A DNA stretch of 64,000 bases. Origin: Ogataea parapolymorpha DL-1 (taxonomy: Eukaryota > Ascomycota > Pichiomycetes > Pichiales > Pichiaceae). The stretch is from NCBI RefSeq assembly GCF_000187245.1, contig NC_027862.1, positions 930,001 to 994,000 of the forward strand, written 5' to 3'. Position numbers and translations under genes: made by a program. The notes under the pieces are model-generated. The model worked only from the letters and a program-made list of their open reading frames with translations. It was not told the DNA's origin and did no database searches. Below are positions 25,393 to 34,692 of this stretch, in pieces. The first letter of the stretch is position 1, and every line of letters starts with the position of its first letter.

Positions 25393-27837
25393 ATGTCACG
25401 AGAGTCTGGCTCGATACGCAGTTTTCCTCGCAAGCAGCGGAACGTGGATTCTTTCCCCATCCTCGAAGAGGATGAGGTAGGCAGTGATGACCAGGGCCTC
25501 CCGATGATGCCCGTTTTCAGCATCGACGAGGAAAAAGGCATACCGAAGGAGGCCCGGACGGTGGACAATAAAAAGCGCATCGAGCAGGAGATTGAGGGAG
25601 ATTTTGACAGGGAGTTCTACCGAGACTCCGCAGACCTGCCTTCGATGCAGCGCAAGCCGCTGCTGGCGCAGCAGGTCGATTTGGGCGACCCGGACTCCAG
25701 TCTCGACGAGTCGACAGACGAGAGCGAACATAGTGTCGAGCAAACCCCTGAACTTGAGCCTGCGAAGCCGGGGAAGGTACGCAGTTGGATCCGCCGGTTT
25801 ACTACGCATGCTTCACAACCGCCTAAGCTAGGGCAAGACTCCTCAGAGGGCACCGAGATGGACAGTCTTGACCCGTTGCACGGTATGATGAAGTCGAAGT
25901 TTTTCCATTTTGGCACACCAAAAGAGCGCCCTGTGGATGAGGAAATGGGCCACTATGATGAAGCGAAGGGGATCGTTGAGACACACGTCCCGATGGAGAA
26001 CTTGCGCTCTGTGTCATCCGAGATGTCGCTCGACCGTGGGGCTTTGAGGGACACGGATTCCAACGAGTATTTTATAGCGCCTCTGCTGGATGATTACGAT
26101 GAGATGGCGCCGCATGAGCCGGCAGAGCGGCAACGCTACAAAAAGGGCATATTTTCGAATATCATGCGGCTGTACAATTCAAGTTTGTCGAACGTCGTTT
26201 CTATGCAGGACAGTGACAGAGACGAGATTTCTCGCGCAAAAAAATGGAAACGGCTGTCGCTATTGAATCGGTCGTCTTCCAGCTCCATAAATGAGGTGTT
26301 GTCTACAGATGACAAAAAACAGCGCCACAAACGGGAAGTTTCAGGCAGTTCTCTCGCCAGTTTTTTCGGTAGCCGAGAAAGCAGCAGCCAAGCAGAAAAA
26401 GTCGATCTGCCGCAATTCGAGCACAAGGACAAGAAACTGAAGGACATGCTCAAGCTCAAGAAGAAGCGCAAGCGCGAGACGGCCGCGCGCATAACCGTGC
26501 ACATCGCAGACGTGCTGCAACGTCAAAAGTTCATTCTCACGCTGTGCAAGGCGTTCATGATGTACGGTGCGCCCAACCACCGGCTGGAGGAGTATCTATC
26601 TGCCGCATCACGTGTGCTCGAGATTGACAGCTCGTTTATTTACCTCCCCGGCGTGATGATTGTCTCGTTTGGCGACCCGTCCACGAGAACGTCCGAGGTG
26701 AAGCTCGTGCGCGTTTCGCAGGGCCTTAATTTGGGCAAATTGGACGAGGCCCATGAGCTGTACAAGAGTGTAGTGCACGACCGGATTGGCGTCGAAGAGG
26801 CGTCTTCGCGGCTCGAGGAGCTGCTGCAGCGGCCAAATTACTTTAACACCTGGTGGAGCATTTTGCTGTACGGGATTTCGAGCTGCTCCGTGATCAGCTG
26901 GGCTTTTGGCGGCTCGTGGCTCGACATCCCGCCCACTTTCGCTCTCGGTTGTCTGCTCGGCTTCTTGCAGCTCGTAGTTGCACCAAAATCGACAATCTAC
27001 TCGTCAGTGTTCGAGGTTAGCAGCACCGTGTGTCTAAGTTTTATTGGTCGTGCGATTGGCACCATCGGTGGCGGCAAGTATTTCTGCTTTGCGGCGGTCG
27101 TCCAGGGAGGCATGTGCATGATTCTGCCGGGCTACATCATCCTCAGCGGAGCGCTAGAGATCCAAAGCAGGTCCCTCGTGGCAGGCTCCGTGCGCATGTT
27201 CTACGCCATCATCTACTCGCTTTTTCTCGGGTTCGGCCTCACTCTTGGGTCGGCGCTGTACGGCTGGATGGACCACCGCGCTACCACAAATACTACATGC
27301 ACCTCCAACATCTCGCCGTGGTGGAACTTTGTGTTCGTGCCCGTCTTCAGTCTCGCGCTATCGATGGCGTCGCAGGCGCAATGGCACCAGCTTTCGGTTA
27401 TGACTGTCATCGCGTGTGGAGGCTACGTGGTGTCGTATTTTTCGTCTCGACACTTCAGCATCACAGAGTTCAACTCGGCCCTCGGCTCCTTCACCATCGG
27501 TCTGCTGAGTAACCTGTACTCTCGCACAGGTACGTCGTTCCGCCGTATAGGCTACTGCAACTCTGCTTTCACCTCGATGCTCACAGGCATTTTTGACCAG
27601 GTCCCCGGTGGAGTGGCCTCGCGCAACGTTTTGGCAGCAGGAATTTCGCAGCTGAGCAACCAAACCAGCGGGAGTAGCGGGACGCTCACCTCTGCTGCAG
27701 CGGCCATCAGCACCAGCACCCTGAGCTTTGGCATCTCAATGATCGAGATCGCGATCGGAATCAGTGTCGGACTGTTTTTCAGCACAATGCTGGTGTATCC
27801 GTTTGGCAAAAAAAATACCGGTATTTTCAGTTTATAG
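25393..27837 (+). CDS. PRM10: Prm10-type membrane protein (ThrE/DUF1212 family)
   Basis: The 814-residue protein starts at the first ATG (MSRESGSIRSF); the frame is open further upstream but has no ATG there. The first 370 residues are hydrophilic, acidic and Ser-rich, ending in a very basic segment (KKLKDMLKLKKKRKRE). From about residue 375 comes the ThrE-like domain (FILTLCKAFMMYGAPNHRLEEYL), followed by about ten transmembrane helices with ALGCLLGFLQL, GAIGTIGGGKYFCFAAVVQGG-type glycine-rich segments. Bacterial relatives export threonine/serine; yeast Prm10 is pheromone-induced and of unknown transport activity. It converges on SKI8 with a 34-bp gap. Confidence 0.85.
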   Translation: MSRESGSIRSFPRKQRNVDSFPILEEDEVGSDDQGLPMMPVFSIDEEKGIPKEARTVDNKKRIEQEIEGDFDREFYRDSADLPSMQRKPLLAQQVDLGDPDSSLDESTDESEHSVEQTPELEPAKPGKVRSWIRRFTTHASQPPKLGQDSSEGTEMDSLDPLHGMMKSKFFHFGTPKERPVDEEMGHYDEAKGIVETHVPMENLRSVSSEMSLDRGALRDTDSNEYFIAPLLDDYDEMAPHEPAERQRYKKGIFSNIMRLYNSSLSNVVSMQDSDRDEISRAKKWKRLSLLNRSSSSSINEVLSTDDKKQRHKREVSGSSLASFFGSRESSSQAEKVDLPQFEHKDKKLKDMLKLKKKRKRETAARITVHIADVLQRQKFILTLCKAFMMYGAPNHRLEEYLSAASRVLEIDSSFIYLPGVMIVSFGDPSTRTSEVKLVRVSQGLNLGKLDEAHELYKSVVHDRIGVEEASSRLEELLQRPNYFNTWWSILLYGISSCSVISWAFGGSWLDIPPTFALGCLLGFLQLVVAPKSTIYSSVFEVSSTVCLSFIGRAIGTIGGGKYFCFAAVVQGGMCMILPGYIILSGALEIQSRSLVAGSVRMFYAIIYSLFLGFGLTLGSALYGWMDHRATTNTTCTSNISPWWNFVFVPVFSLALSMASQAQWHQLSVMTVIACGGYVVSYFSSRHFSITEFNSALGSFTIGLLSNLYSRTGTSFRRIGYCNSAFTSMLTGIFDQVPGGVASRNVLAAGISQLSNQTSGSSGTLTSAAAAISTSTLSFGISMIEIAIGISVGLFFSTMLVYPFGKKNTGIFSL

Positions 27838-27871
27838 AGCAGACTGCTAACAAATATTTATTTATTTGGCT

Positions 27872-28969
27872 CTACACTCCTCCAGCCTCCCTGAACCATC
27901 TGACCACCCTGTCGAACCCAACTATCACCAGCCCGTCGTTGTCGCCCTCACCCGCCACCAGACCTCTAGGAATGAACGAAAGAGCACAGCACGTCGCATT
28001 GTCCAACTGGTTCGTGTGGCTCAGGGCCTCGTCGTCAACGTCCGACTTGCTCACCACCAGACTGGCCTCCTTGGTCCGCGTACTTGTGCTCCAGACCCGA
28101 ATCGTGTCGTCCAAACCTCCACTGGCCAGCAGCGTCCCGTCCTCGTTGAACGAAACCGACATGCACCAGCTGTTGTGCGCAAAACCGCCGATCCCGACAT
28201 TTGACGAGTGCGACGCATTGGTCAGCGTGCCAATGACCTCGCCATATTTTACGTCGTACAAGAAGATAGTCCCGTATGCGCCCGAGTCGCGCGCCACCGC
28301 CAACAGCGTGCCTCCGGGCGAGAATCGCACACATCGCACTGTCGACAGTGAGCTCGAGGACGTCGCCTTCTTCAGGCCGTAGGATTGAAACTCATATAAT
28401 GGCTTGAGGTACTCCAGGTCGTAGATGTACACGTTGCCGTTCTGGTGGCCAACGGCCATTCTCTTAAATGTAGGGTCCAGATCAACACTCGTTGCAAACG
28501 ATTTGTCTGTTGAGGACGTTGTGGCAGTGTACGTCAATGTTTCACCCTGCAAGTTGTATATCTGTGTTTCTCCGGAAGCCATCGTGATCGCCAACACGTT
28601 GTTGTCCTCTTCGAGGTCCTTCATGAATTTTAGTGCCCAAAATGAGCTTTTCTCGTTCTTAAGCTCCGCAGGAAGGTCGTCAACGGCGACGAGCTGATCG
28701 CTCATTTTGTACAGGTAGAACTTTCCCGAAAAAGACACCGTGCCAATCAGTAAGAAATCGCTCGTTTCAAACAGGGAAACGTGGTGTAGCCCAAACTTGT
28801 CGACAAACACCTTTGTTTCCAATGGCCGGTCGGAAGAGGAATTGGACCAAAGTTTAAGCGATCCGTCGGCCGAGCAGGTGACGGTATATTTTTTGGAGAC
28901 GCAGACGTCCAGAATGTCGGACTGGTGCGCGTCTCCCACGATCGCAGTGGATATATATTGTTTTCCCAT
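27872..28969 (-). CDS. SKI8: Ski8 WD40 protein (Ski complex)
   Basis: Ski8 bridges Ski2-Ski3 in the complex that feeds mRNA 3' ends to the cytoplasmic exosome, and it also acts in meiotic recombination with Spo11. The 365-residue protein is made of WD repeats (AHQSDILDVCVS..., MAVGHQNGNVYIYD, GTLLASGGLDDTIRVW) and ends with the diagnostic Ski8 tail DRVVRWFREAGG. Length is close to S. cerevisiae Ski8 (397 aa). The start is 91 bp from the divergent VAM7 start. Confidence 0.9.
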   Translation of the reverse strand: MGKQYISTAIVGDAHQSDILDVCVSKKYTVTCSADGSLKLWSNSSSDRPLETKVFVDKFGLHHVSLFETSDFLLIGTVSFSGKFYLYKMSDQLVAVDDLPAELKNEKSSFWALKFMKDLEEDNNVLAITMASGETQIYNLQGETLTYTATTSSTDKSFATSVDLDPTFKRMAVGHQNGNVYIYDLEYLKPLYEFQSYGLKKATSSSSLSTVRCVRFSPGGTLLAVARDSGAYGTIFLYDVKYGEVIGTLTNASHSSNVGIGGFAHNSWCMSVSFNEDGTLLASGGLDDTIRVWSTSTRTKEASLVVSKSDVDDEALSHTNQLDNATCCALSFIPRGLVAGEGDNDGLVIVGFDRVVRWFREAGGV

Positions 28970-29060
28970 AGGAAAAATTGTTAAGACTAGTTGAACTATT
29001 TATTTGACACACCTCTACACTAATGATAACAAAAAATAACTAGATATTTAACCATTTGAT

Positions 29061-29972
29061 ATGGTGGAGGTCAGAATACCCAGCACCATGGTGCTAAACG
29101 ACTACCATCTCTACAACATTGAAATACAATTTGAGTCTGGTGTCCAGGTGCACAAGTTGAGCAAGCGTTTCAGCGATTTTGTGGAGTTCAAGAAGGAATT
29201 GGAGGACTCTTTGCACAAGACCATTCCCTATAGCTTGCCTTCCAAATTCACCGCGTTGTACCAGAGCCGCGCAACAACGATAGAGCAGCGGCGAGTTGGG
29301 CTGGCGGAGTTTTTGAACGGGCTCCTAAACGATGAGCAGCTTAGGACGCACAAGCTGGTAGGCGAGTTTCTCTATCTGCCAGAAAACACATTCACTCAGG
29401 AAAAGGAAGTACCGAGGTTGTCGCAAATTGAGTGGTTGGAGGTGTCAAAGGAGGTTAAATCTCTACTCCAAAGTGTAAGGTCGAAGCTTTTCGCAAAACA
29501 GGCCAACCTTTTTGAGTGCAAGCGCATTCTAGACACCTGTGAGGCTAGAATCGACCAGCTGAATAAGTATGTGCACAATGATGAGCTTGGAGCAGGCGAG
29601 GTGAGGCGGCGCAAGGCTCTTGTGGACCAGCAGCGTCATGAGTGCAATGAACTGCGTGTTTTATCAAGGGGAGTGGCCACTGCTACCGAGAAACCTACAT
29701 TTAAAAGAAGTTTAGGCAAAGCCAAGGAAACAGAGGCCACGAAGCCACTAGACAATGAACAACTGTATCAGCAACAGCAGCTACTGATGAACAAACAGGA
29801 CACAGAACTGGATCAGCTACGCAGCATACTAAATAGGCAAAAGCAGATCGGATTGACTATCAACGAGGAACTCAGTGTACAAAATGAATTACTTCAAGGC
29901 TTGGAAAATCAAGTCGACAGCTCGCAGCAAAAAATGAACTCTGCAAAGAAGAAGATTGGCCGGATTCTCTAG
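29061..29972 (+). CDS. VAM7: Vam7 PX-domain Qc-SNARE
   Basis: Vam7 is the soluble vacuolar Qc-SNARE; its PX domain binds PI3P and HOPS. The 303-residue protein has an N-terminal PX domain (residues 1-113, with the RFSDFVEFKKEL basic patch and the Pro-containing IPYSLPSK loop), a helical linker with Gln-rich stretches, and a C-terminal SNARE motif (from about 240, MNKQDTELDQLRSIL to the end) without a transmembrane anchor. The stop codon overlaps that of convergent GAD1. Confidence 0.92.
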   Translation: MVEVRIPSTMVLNDYHLYNIEIQFESGVQVHKLSKRFSDFVEFKKELEDSLHKTIPYSLPSKFTALYQSRATTIEQRRVGLAEFLNGLLNDEQLRTHKLVGEFLYLPENTFTQEKEVPRLSQIEWLEVSKEVKSLLQSVRSKLFAKQANLFECKRILDTCEARIDQLNKYVHNDELGAGEVRRRKALVDQQRHECNELRVLSRGVATATEKPTFKRSLGKAKETEATKPLDNEQLYQQQQLLMNKQDTELDQLRSILNRQKQIGLTINEELSVQNELLQGLENQVDSSQQKMNSAKKKIGRIL

Positions 29973-31702
29973 CATGGGCCTCTGAATGAGTTGTGTTTGG
30001 ACTCTGGTGGTGTGTTTTTCAGTTTAATCAGCTTCTCATTGCCGTCATTGGCAATAGAAAGAAGCATGTTGTACATCATGTCATTGTCTGCTTCTTTTGA
30101 TCCGGTTTTCAGCTTCTCGACGTTCTTTCTGACAAGTGCGACAGACTTCATGAGCACCTCCATAACCTCGACGATGTCGTGCATCAGTTTGTCCAACAAC
30201 TGGGACGTCAAGTTGTACTTGGCCACAATTCTGAGGATCTCGTTGTTCTCATTCTCGTCCTCTTTGGACGTTTTTGGAAGACCATAGTTTGGAACGATCC
30301 ATTTGCGGTTTCTCAGCAGAGCAGACACCAGGGATTGTGGAATTTCTGGGTACGCATCCATGAACTCCTTCGAAAGCTGGAAGGAAACAACAGGCAGTGC
30401 AGGGTTATAGTAGTTGTGGTCCGATAAATAGGCATGGTGGCTGACGGGACTTGGGGCCTCCTGCGGTGCGCCGCGTGCCGTGTGACCCTTAGGCAGGTGC
30501 AGGTTTGAGACGCAGACAAAAATTCCAGTTTCTTCTAGGAATCTCGACAAAATGCGTGCGTTTGTTAGGCAGTTGTCAAAAATCTCAAAGTATCCCTTTT
30601 GGCCCAGATGGAGGAAGTTGAAGTACTGGTGGATGACCTGGTAGCCTGGTCTGGAGAAGTTGATGGTGAAAGACTCTTCCAGGCCTCCAAGATACTGTAG
30701 TTGAAATTTGAGCTCTTCTGGTAGCCAATCTTTGGTACGGAAAACGACCCAACCAAGACCTGCGGTAGCAAGACCAAATTTGTGGCCGGATGTATTGATC
30801 GACACCACGCGAGGGATTCTGAAGTCCCACGCAAGGTCTGGGTACACGAAAGAGGCAAGGAACCCGGCGGATGCGGCGTCCACATGGATAGGGATAAAAT
30901 GACCAGTCTCGTCCTCGTATTCCTGCAAAATATCATTGACCTTCTCAACACTTTCGAAGCCTCCCGTGTATGTGGACCCCAGAATAACAAAAACGCCGAT
31001 TGTGTTTTCGTCCAGGTTGCGTCTGATTAGCTCGTAATCGAGCAAAAAGTCTGTGTTGGACACGGGAATTATGCGTTCCTCGACGTCAAAGTACCTGGCA
31101 AATTTCTCGAGGGCCACCTGGCAGCAGGATGCCATGAGGATGTTTGGATGGTGGTAATCCTTTCCTGCTGCTTTGCGTTTGGCCTGCCAGTTTTTCTTCA
31201 TAGCAAGTCCTCCCAACATAATGGCTTCGGATGAGCCGGTGCAGGCGGTTCCGAGGGCGCCGTTTTTCAAATCGGCAGGAGCGTTCCACATGTTTCCCAG
31301 AATCGAAATGCACCTTTGCTGCATCTCCAGCAGGATTGGGTACTCGTCGTTATCGGCAAGGTTCTTAGTTAGGTTTTCGATGATCAGCTGTTCGGCCTCC
31401 CTTTCTATGTGGGTGTTGACAAACGAGGCCAGATTGAGTGTCGTGGTGCCGTCCAGGGTCAATTCGTCGTGTAGAATCTCGTACACCTGTCTTGGCTCCA
31501 TTCCATTCTCCTGGATCCTGTATTTCTCGGCAATGCCCCGGAACTTAGACACGATCTTGCTGGCAGGCTTTTCCTCCGCACGTGTATTGTGGAATTGCTT
31601 CTTGGCACTTATATACTTGTTGACAAGCTTATTGGCCGGAGACTCAGCCTCGAGGATCTTGCCCTCGAGTTCGTCGGAGTCGATATGGGATGAGAGTGTC
31701 AT
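29969..31702 (-). CDS. GAD1: Glutamate decarboxylase
   Basis: This PLP enzyme converts glutamate to GABA and CO2, feeding the GABA shunt and linked in yeast to oxidative-stress tolerance. The 577-residue protein has the active-site lysine at Lys308 (INTSGHKFGL), the aspartate-containing VDAASAGF at 274-281 and the TGSSEAIMLGGLA cofactor loop at 155-167, followed by typical group II decarboxylase segments. The length matches S. cerevisiae Gad1 (585 aa). Its stop overlaps that of VAM7 on the other strand. Confidence 0.95.
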   Translation of the reverse strand: MTLSSHIDSDELEGKILEAESPANKLVNKYISAKKQFHNTRAEEKPASKIVSKFRGIAEKYRIQENGMEPRQVYEILHDELTLDGTTTLNLASFVNTHIEREAEQLIIENLTKNLADNDEYPILLEMQQRCISILGNMWNAPADLKNGALGTACTGSSEAIMLGGLAMKKNWQAKRKAAGKDYHHPNILMASCCQVALEKFARYFDVEERIIPVSNTDFLLDYELIRRNLDENTIGVFVILGSTYTGGFESVEKVNDILQEYEDETGHFIPIHVDAASAGFLASFVYPDLAWDFRIPRVVSINTSGHKFGLATAGLGWVVFRTKDWLPEELKFQLQYLGGLEESFTINFSRPGYQVIHQYFNFLHLGQKGYFEIFDNCLTNARILSRFLEETGIFVCVSNLHLPKGHTARGAPQEAPSPVSHHAYLSDHNYYNPALPVVSFQLSKEFMDAYPEIPQSLVSALLRNRKWIVPNYGLPKTSKEDENENNEILRIVAKYNLTSQLLDKLMHDIVEVMEVLMKSVALVRKNVEKLKTGSKEADNDMMYNMLLSIANDGNEKLIKLKNTPPESKHNSFRGPC

Positions 31703-31826
31703 TAGGGTGGAGAGTTCAAAAATCTGGGCTTAAATATTTGCTTGCTCGAGGCAGTGCAAGAAATGCATACATTTAAATAACCGCCGCACTCTTGGCAAAA
31801 AACACCTCAATGAAATCAGTCTAGAT

Positions 31827-34019
31827 CTATATATTCAAGTAAGCTTTAATGGCCTCCTCGGTCTTCGCAACCATTGCCCGGTACCTCTGCTGCGTCTCGA
31901 TCTGGTCCAGGAAAATCTTGTATTTAGTGTTCAAAAGCTTCCTGTCTGGATCAGTTTCGCTGGACGGATAGATAATGCGACCTACGCCCGAAAGCTCGGT
32001 CATAACCTTCCACAGCTTGTCGCCGGGACCGGTTCCAGTCTTTTTCGAGATGAAATTTTTCGTGGCAGTGGCCTGTGCACGGCTCTTTGAGCCGAACGAC
32101 AGCTGTGCGTCCTCGTCGTCGTCCGATGCGTCGAGATTGGCTCCCAACTGCTTCGACTCGTCCTCAATTGGGGTCATGGTAGGGAAAGGATATGCCGATT
32201 GCGCGTTTCCGGCAGCCAGAGCGCTGATCGACGTCATGGAGGCCGTAGCCGATGGTGCTGTGTATGGAGAAGGAGGCTGGTCTGGTTGGCTTTGCGGGTT
32301 ATCCAAGTTGGACACCGCAGAGTTTCTTCTGGACTTGGCGTTTGGTCCCTTGCGGTTCTTCAGCGCGTCCTCTGCTGCCACTGCACCCAGCATGGCAGAA
32401 CCAAACACAACAGACGCATCGATGTATCTAGGAATCACAATAGGCAGCCCAGTACAGTCTGCCAGCAATCTCATCAGCAATCCGTTACGACATTGGCCAC
32501 CGCTCATAAAGATGGCCTTGATGTCGTACCCAGCAACCTCCATCTTCTCAATGATGTGTCTGGTTTGCTGGCCAATGAACTCGCACGCAGCGAGGTACTC
32601 AACAGCCAGCGAGTCCAGGGAGGTGTCCATACTCTGGCCAATGATCGAGGCTCTCATCTGTGGGTCGGCAATTGGTGACCTGTTTCCGTGGAAGTCTCCG
32701 TAAAAGAACAGGTTCTTCGCAAGGGCCACCACAGATCTCTCCTTGGTGGATTTCTTGAGCTGCTCAAGTCTAGAGTTTAAAAAGTCGAATCTCGACGTGC
32801 CAGAAGCCTCGGAAGCCACGCCAAGCTCCATGTAGGCCGGATGGGTCGACAGCACATGTGCAAGCAGCGCACCGGTGCACGATTGGCCGCCCTCTGCGAG
32901 CCAGAATCCTTTGGCCATCACGTCTCTGTAGGGACCCCAAACACCGTCCACGAAAATCGGCTTGTCGTCAAGACAGATGTGACAAGTCGACGTTCCAGCA
33001 ACAGCAGCAAGTCTCCCCTTGGCCTTGGCCATTCCCTTGTTGTTCTTGTCCTGTTCCACAAGATCCGCGATCGGTGTCTCTGTCTGCGCAGCAACAGTTC
33101 CGATCCACCCAGCGTAAGCGTCGATCACACCAGAGCCGACGTAACAGTCTGTAGTTAATCCCAATTGCTCGGCAGCTCTCTCTGTAAGGCTTCCCACGGT
33201 TTCTCCCGCAGACAAGAACTTGCCGTTCACGCCGTCGACTCCACCAAGTCTTCTGAAGTTGTCCTCCACCAGCTCAGGCAGATCGATCTTGTTCAGAAAT
33301 TCCGAAGACCAGCCATTTCTGTTTGTGATTCCCTCGGGAATATAACCCTGCTTGCACACAGTGCTGCAGAACGACCTGGTCTCAGAGCCTGTGGCCTTGT
33401 GGGTGAGGAAGTCGGCAAGATCGTAAAATTTGCATTGTTTGAACAGCGACTCGCCGTTTGAGTCCTTGGGCATGTGGTTCTTCAACCATTTCATCTTTGG
33501 CAACTCCATCTCAATAGACATTTTGCCGCCCACGTACTTAAGACACTCGTCGTGCGTGGCATTGATTTCATTCACCTCGACCTCTGCTCTATGGTCCATC
33601 CATAGAATGATGTTTTCCAAGTCGTCTGCAAAGTCTGGGCCCACAGCCATTGGCTCGTCGGTCTTCTCGTTGATGGCCACCAGAGAACAGGTGGCGTCGA
33701 AACCGATACCCAGCACGTCGGCAGGATCAACGTGCGACTGCGAGATTGCTGTCTTCACGCAGTAACAAATAGCATCCCAGATCTCCGTGGACGACTGGGT
33801 GATAAAGTTGGCCTTGAGCTCGTTTCTTGTGATTGGCCGCTCGGCAAGACCGAGAATCGCTCCGGTCTGGTCAACAACGGCAGCCCTCGCTGATCCCGTG
33901 CCAACATCAACACCCACGTAGTAGATCGGGTCACCCTGTTTGTCGGCTACTTGCAAGTTTCGCAACGACAAGTGGAAGGGATTGGTAAATGACTTTGCAG
34001 AATGAATGTGCGTTGCCAT
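31827..34019 (-). CDS. FGGY-family D-ribulokinase (YDR109C homologue)
   Basis: The 730-residue protein belongs to the FGGY carbohydrate kinases, closest in layout to S. cerevisiae YDR109C, characterised as a D-ribulokinase and thought to act in metabolite repair. The first ATPase lobe has YVGVDVGTGSARAAVVD near residues 33-49. Substrate-loop residues WMDHRA, the AYAGWIGTV and AGTSTCHI segments and the second-lobe FMSGGQCRNGLLMRLLAD and VVFGSAMLGAVAA segments follow. A Ser/Pro/Asn-rich insertion at about 570-660 interrupts the C-terminal region before the final helices, a region with acidic DDDEDAQLSF. A plain FGGY kinase is about 500 residues. Confidence 0.88.
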   Translation of the reverse strand: MATHIHSAKSFTNPFHLSLRNLQVADKQGDPIYYVGVDVGTGSARAAVVDQTGAILGLAERPITRNELKANFITQSSTEIWDAICYCVKTAISQSHVDPADVLGIGFDATCSLVAINEKTDEPMAVGPDFADDLENIILWMDHRAEVEVNEINATHDECLKYVGGKMSIEMELPKMKWLKNHMPKDSNGESLFKQCKFYDLADFLTHKATGSETRSFCSTVCKQGYIPEGITNRNGWSSEFLNKIDLPELVEDNFRRLGGVDGVNGKFLSAGETVGSLTERAAEQLGLTTDCYVGSGVIDAYAGWIGTVAAQTETPIADLVEQDKNNKGMAKAKGRLAAVAGTSTCHICLDDKPIFVDGVWGPYRDVMAKGFWLAEGGQSCTGALLAHVLSTHPAYMELGVASEASGTSRFDFLNSRLEQLKKSTKERSVVALAKNLFFYGDFHGNRSPIADPQMRASIIGQSMDTSLDSLAVEYLAACEFIGQQTRHIIEKMEVAGYDIKAIFMSGGQCRNGLLMRLLADCTGLPIVIPRYIDASVVFGSAMLGAVAAEDALKNRKGPNAKSRRNSAVSNLDNPQSQPDQPPSPYTAPSATASMTSISALAAGNAQSAYPFPTMTPIEDESKQLGANLDASDDDEDAQLSFGSKSRAQATATKNFISKKTGTGPGDKLWKVMTELSGVGRIIYPSSETDPDRKLLNTKYKIFLDQIETQQRYRAMVAKTEEAIKAYLNI

Positions 34020-34206
34020 AAGAAATACACTATAATTGATAGGAACACAATTTAGTTCTGCTGGGAATTAGTACATATAAATCCTTGCTTTCGGTGGCTA
34101 GTGCACCCACCCCACAATGTGGCAGTACTGCAAATTTCTGGAATGGAACTCCGTATGCGCACGACGTCATTTTATTATACACTAAAATAAAATATTATTA
34201 TACAGA
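34020..34206. other. 187-bp promoter of the ribulokinase gene / terminator of BUR6
   Basis: AT-rich, no coding or RNA signal. Both flanking genes read on the minus strand. Confidence 0.4.
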
Positions 34207-34551
34207 TCATTCTTGCTGGGCGGAAGCAGACGACGATGTTGACGAGGCGTTCGAGTTCTTGTTCAGGTACTTGTCACACACGCCAACCACAAAGTCAAAT
34301 TGCTCGTTCTCCTGAATCGTCTTGTTCAGGATCTGGATCGTGATCTTCTTACTCTGGTCGTTGGTAGCCGTCTCGACAGACTTCTCCACCAGCGAGCACA
34401 AAAATAGCTCCAGCGCGCGCCCCACGGCCACAGGCGTCGCCTGTGCCACCTTTCCAATATCCTCATCGGTCTGCATTAGCTTCTTGATGCGTGCGGCAGG
34501 GAAATGTGTCTTGATATTGGCGTAACTGGCTGGTGCCTCGCTCTCTGTCAT
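34207..34551 (-). CDS. BUR6: Bur6 (NC2-alpha) histone-fold transcription regulator
   Basis: Bur6 with Ncb2 forms NC2, which binds TBP on promoters and modulates preinitiation-complex formation. The protein (114 residues from this start) has the histone-fold core IKTHFPAARIKKLMQTDEDIGKV, ATPVAVGRALELFL and ITIQILNKTI, strikingly like S. cerevisiae Bur6 (IKTHFPPAKVKKIMQTDEDIGKV). A Ser-rich tail ends the protein. An in-frame ATG at 34581 would add ten unconserved residues and lies only about 20 bp from a TATATAA at 34602, so the inner start is preferred. Confidence 0.93.
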   Translation of the reverse strand: MTESEAPASYANIKTHFPAARIKKLMQTDEDIGKVAQATPVAVGRALELFLCSLVEKSVETATNDQSKKITIQILNKTIQENEQFDFVVGVCDKYLNKNSNASSTSSSASAQQE

Positions 34552-34692
34552 GATTACGTAATGGCCCGTTTTAACCCCCATAAGCAGGGAATTTTGCAGT
34601 CTTTATATAATTTTTCGCGCGGCAGACAAAGTGTCTGCAACGTTTTTTTTTTCCTAGCCCGCTCCTGCACAGCCTTGAACAGATTTGTATTT

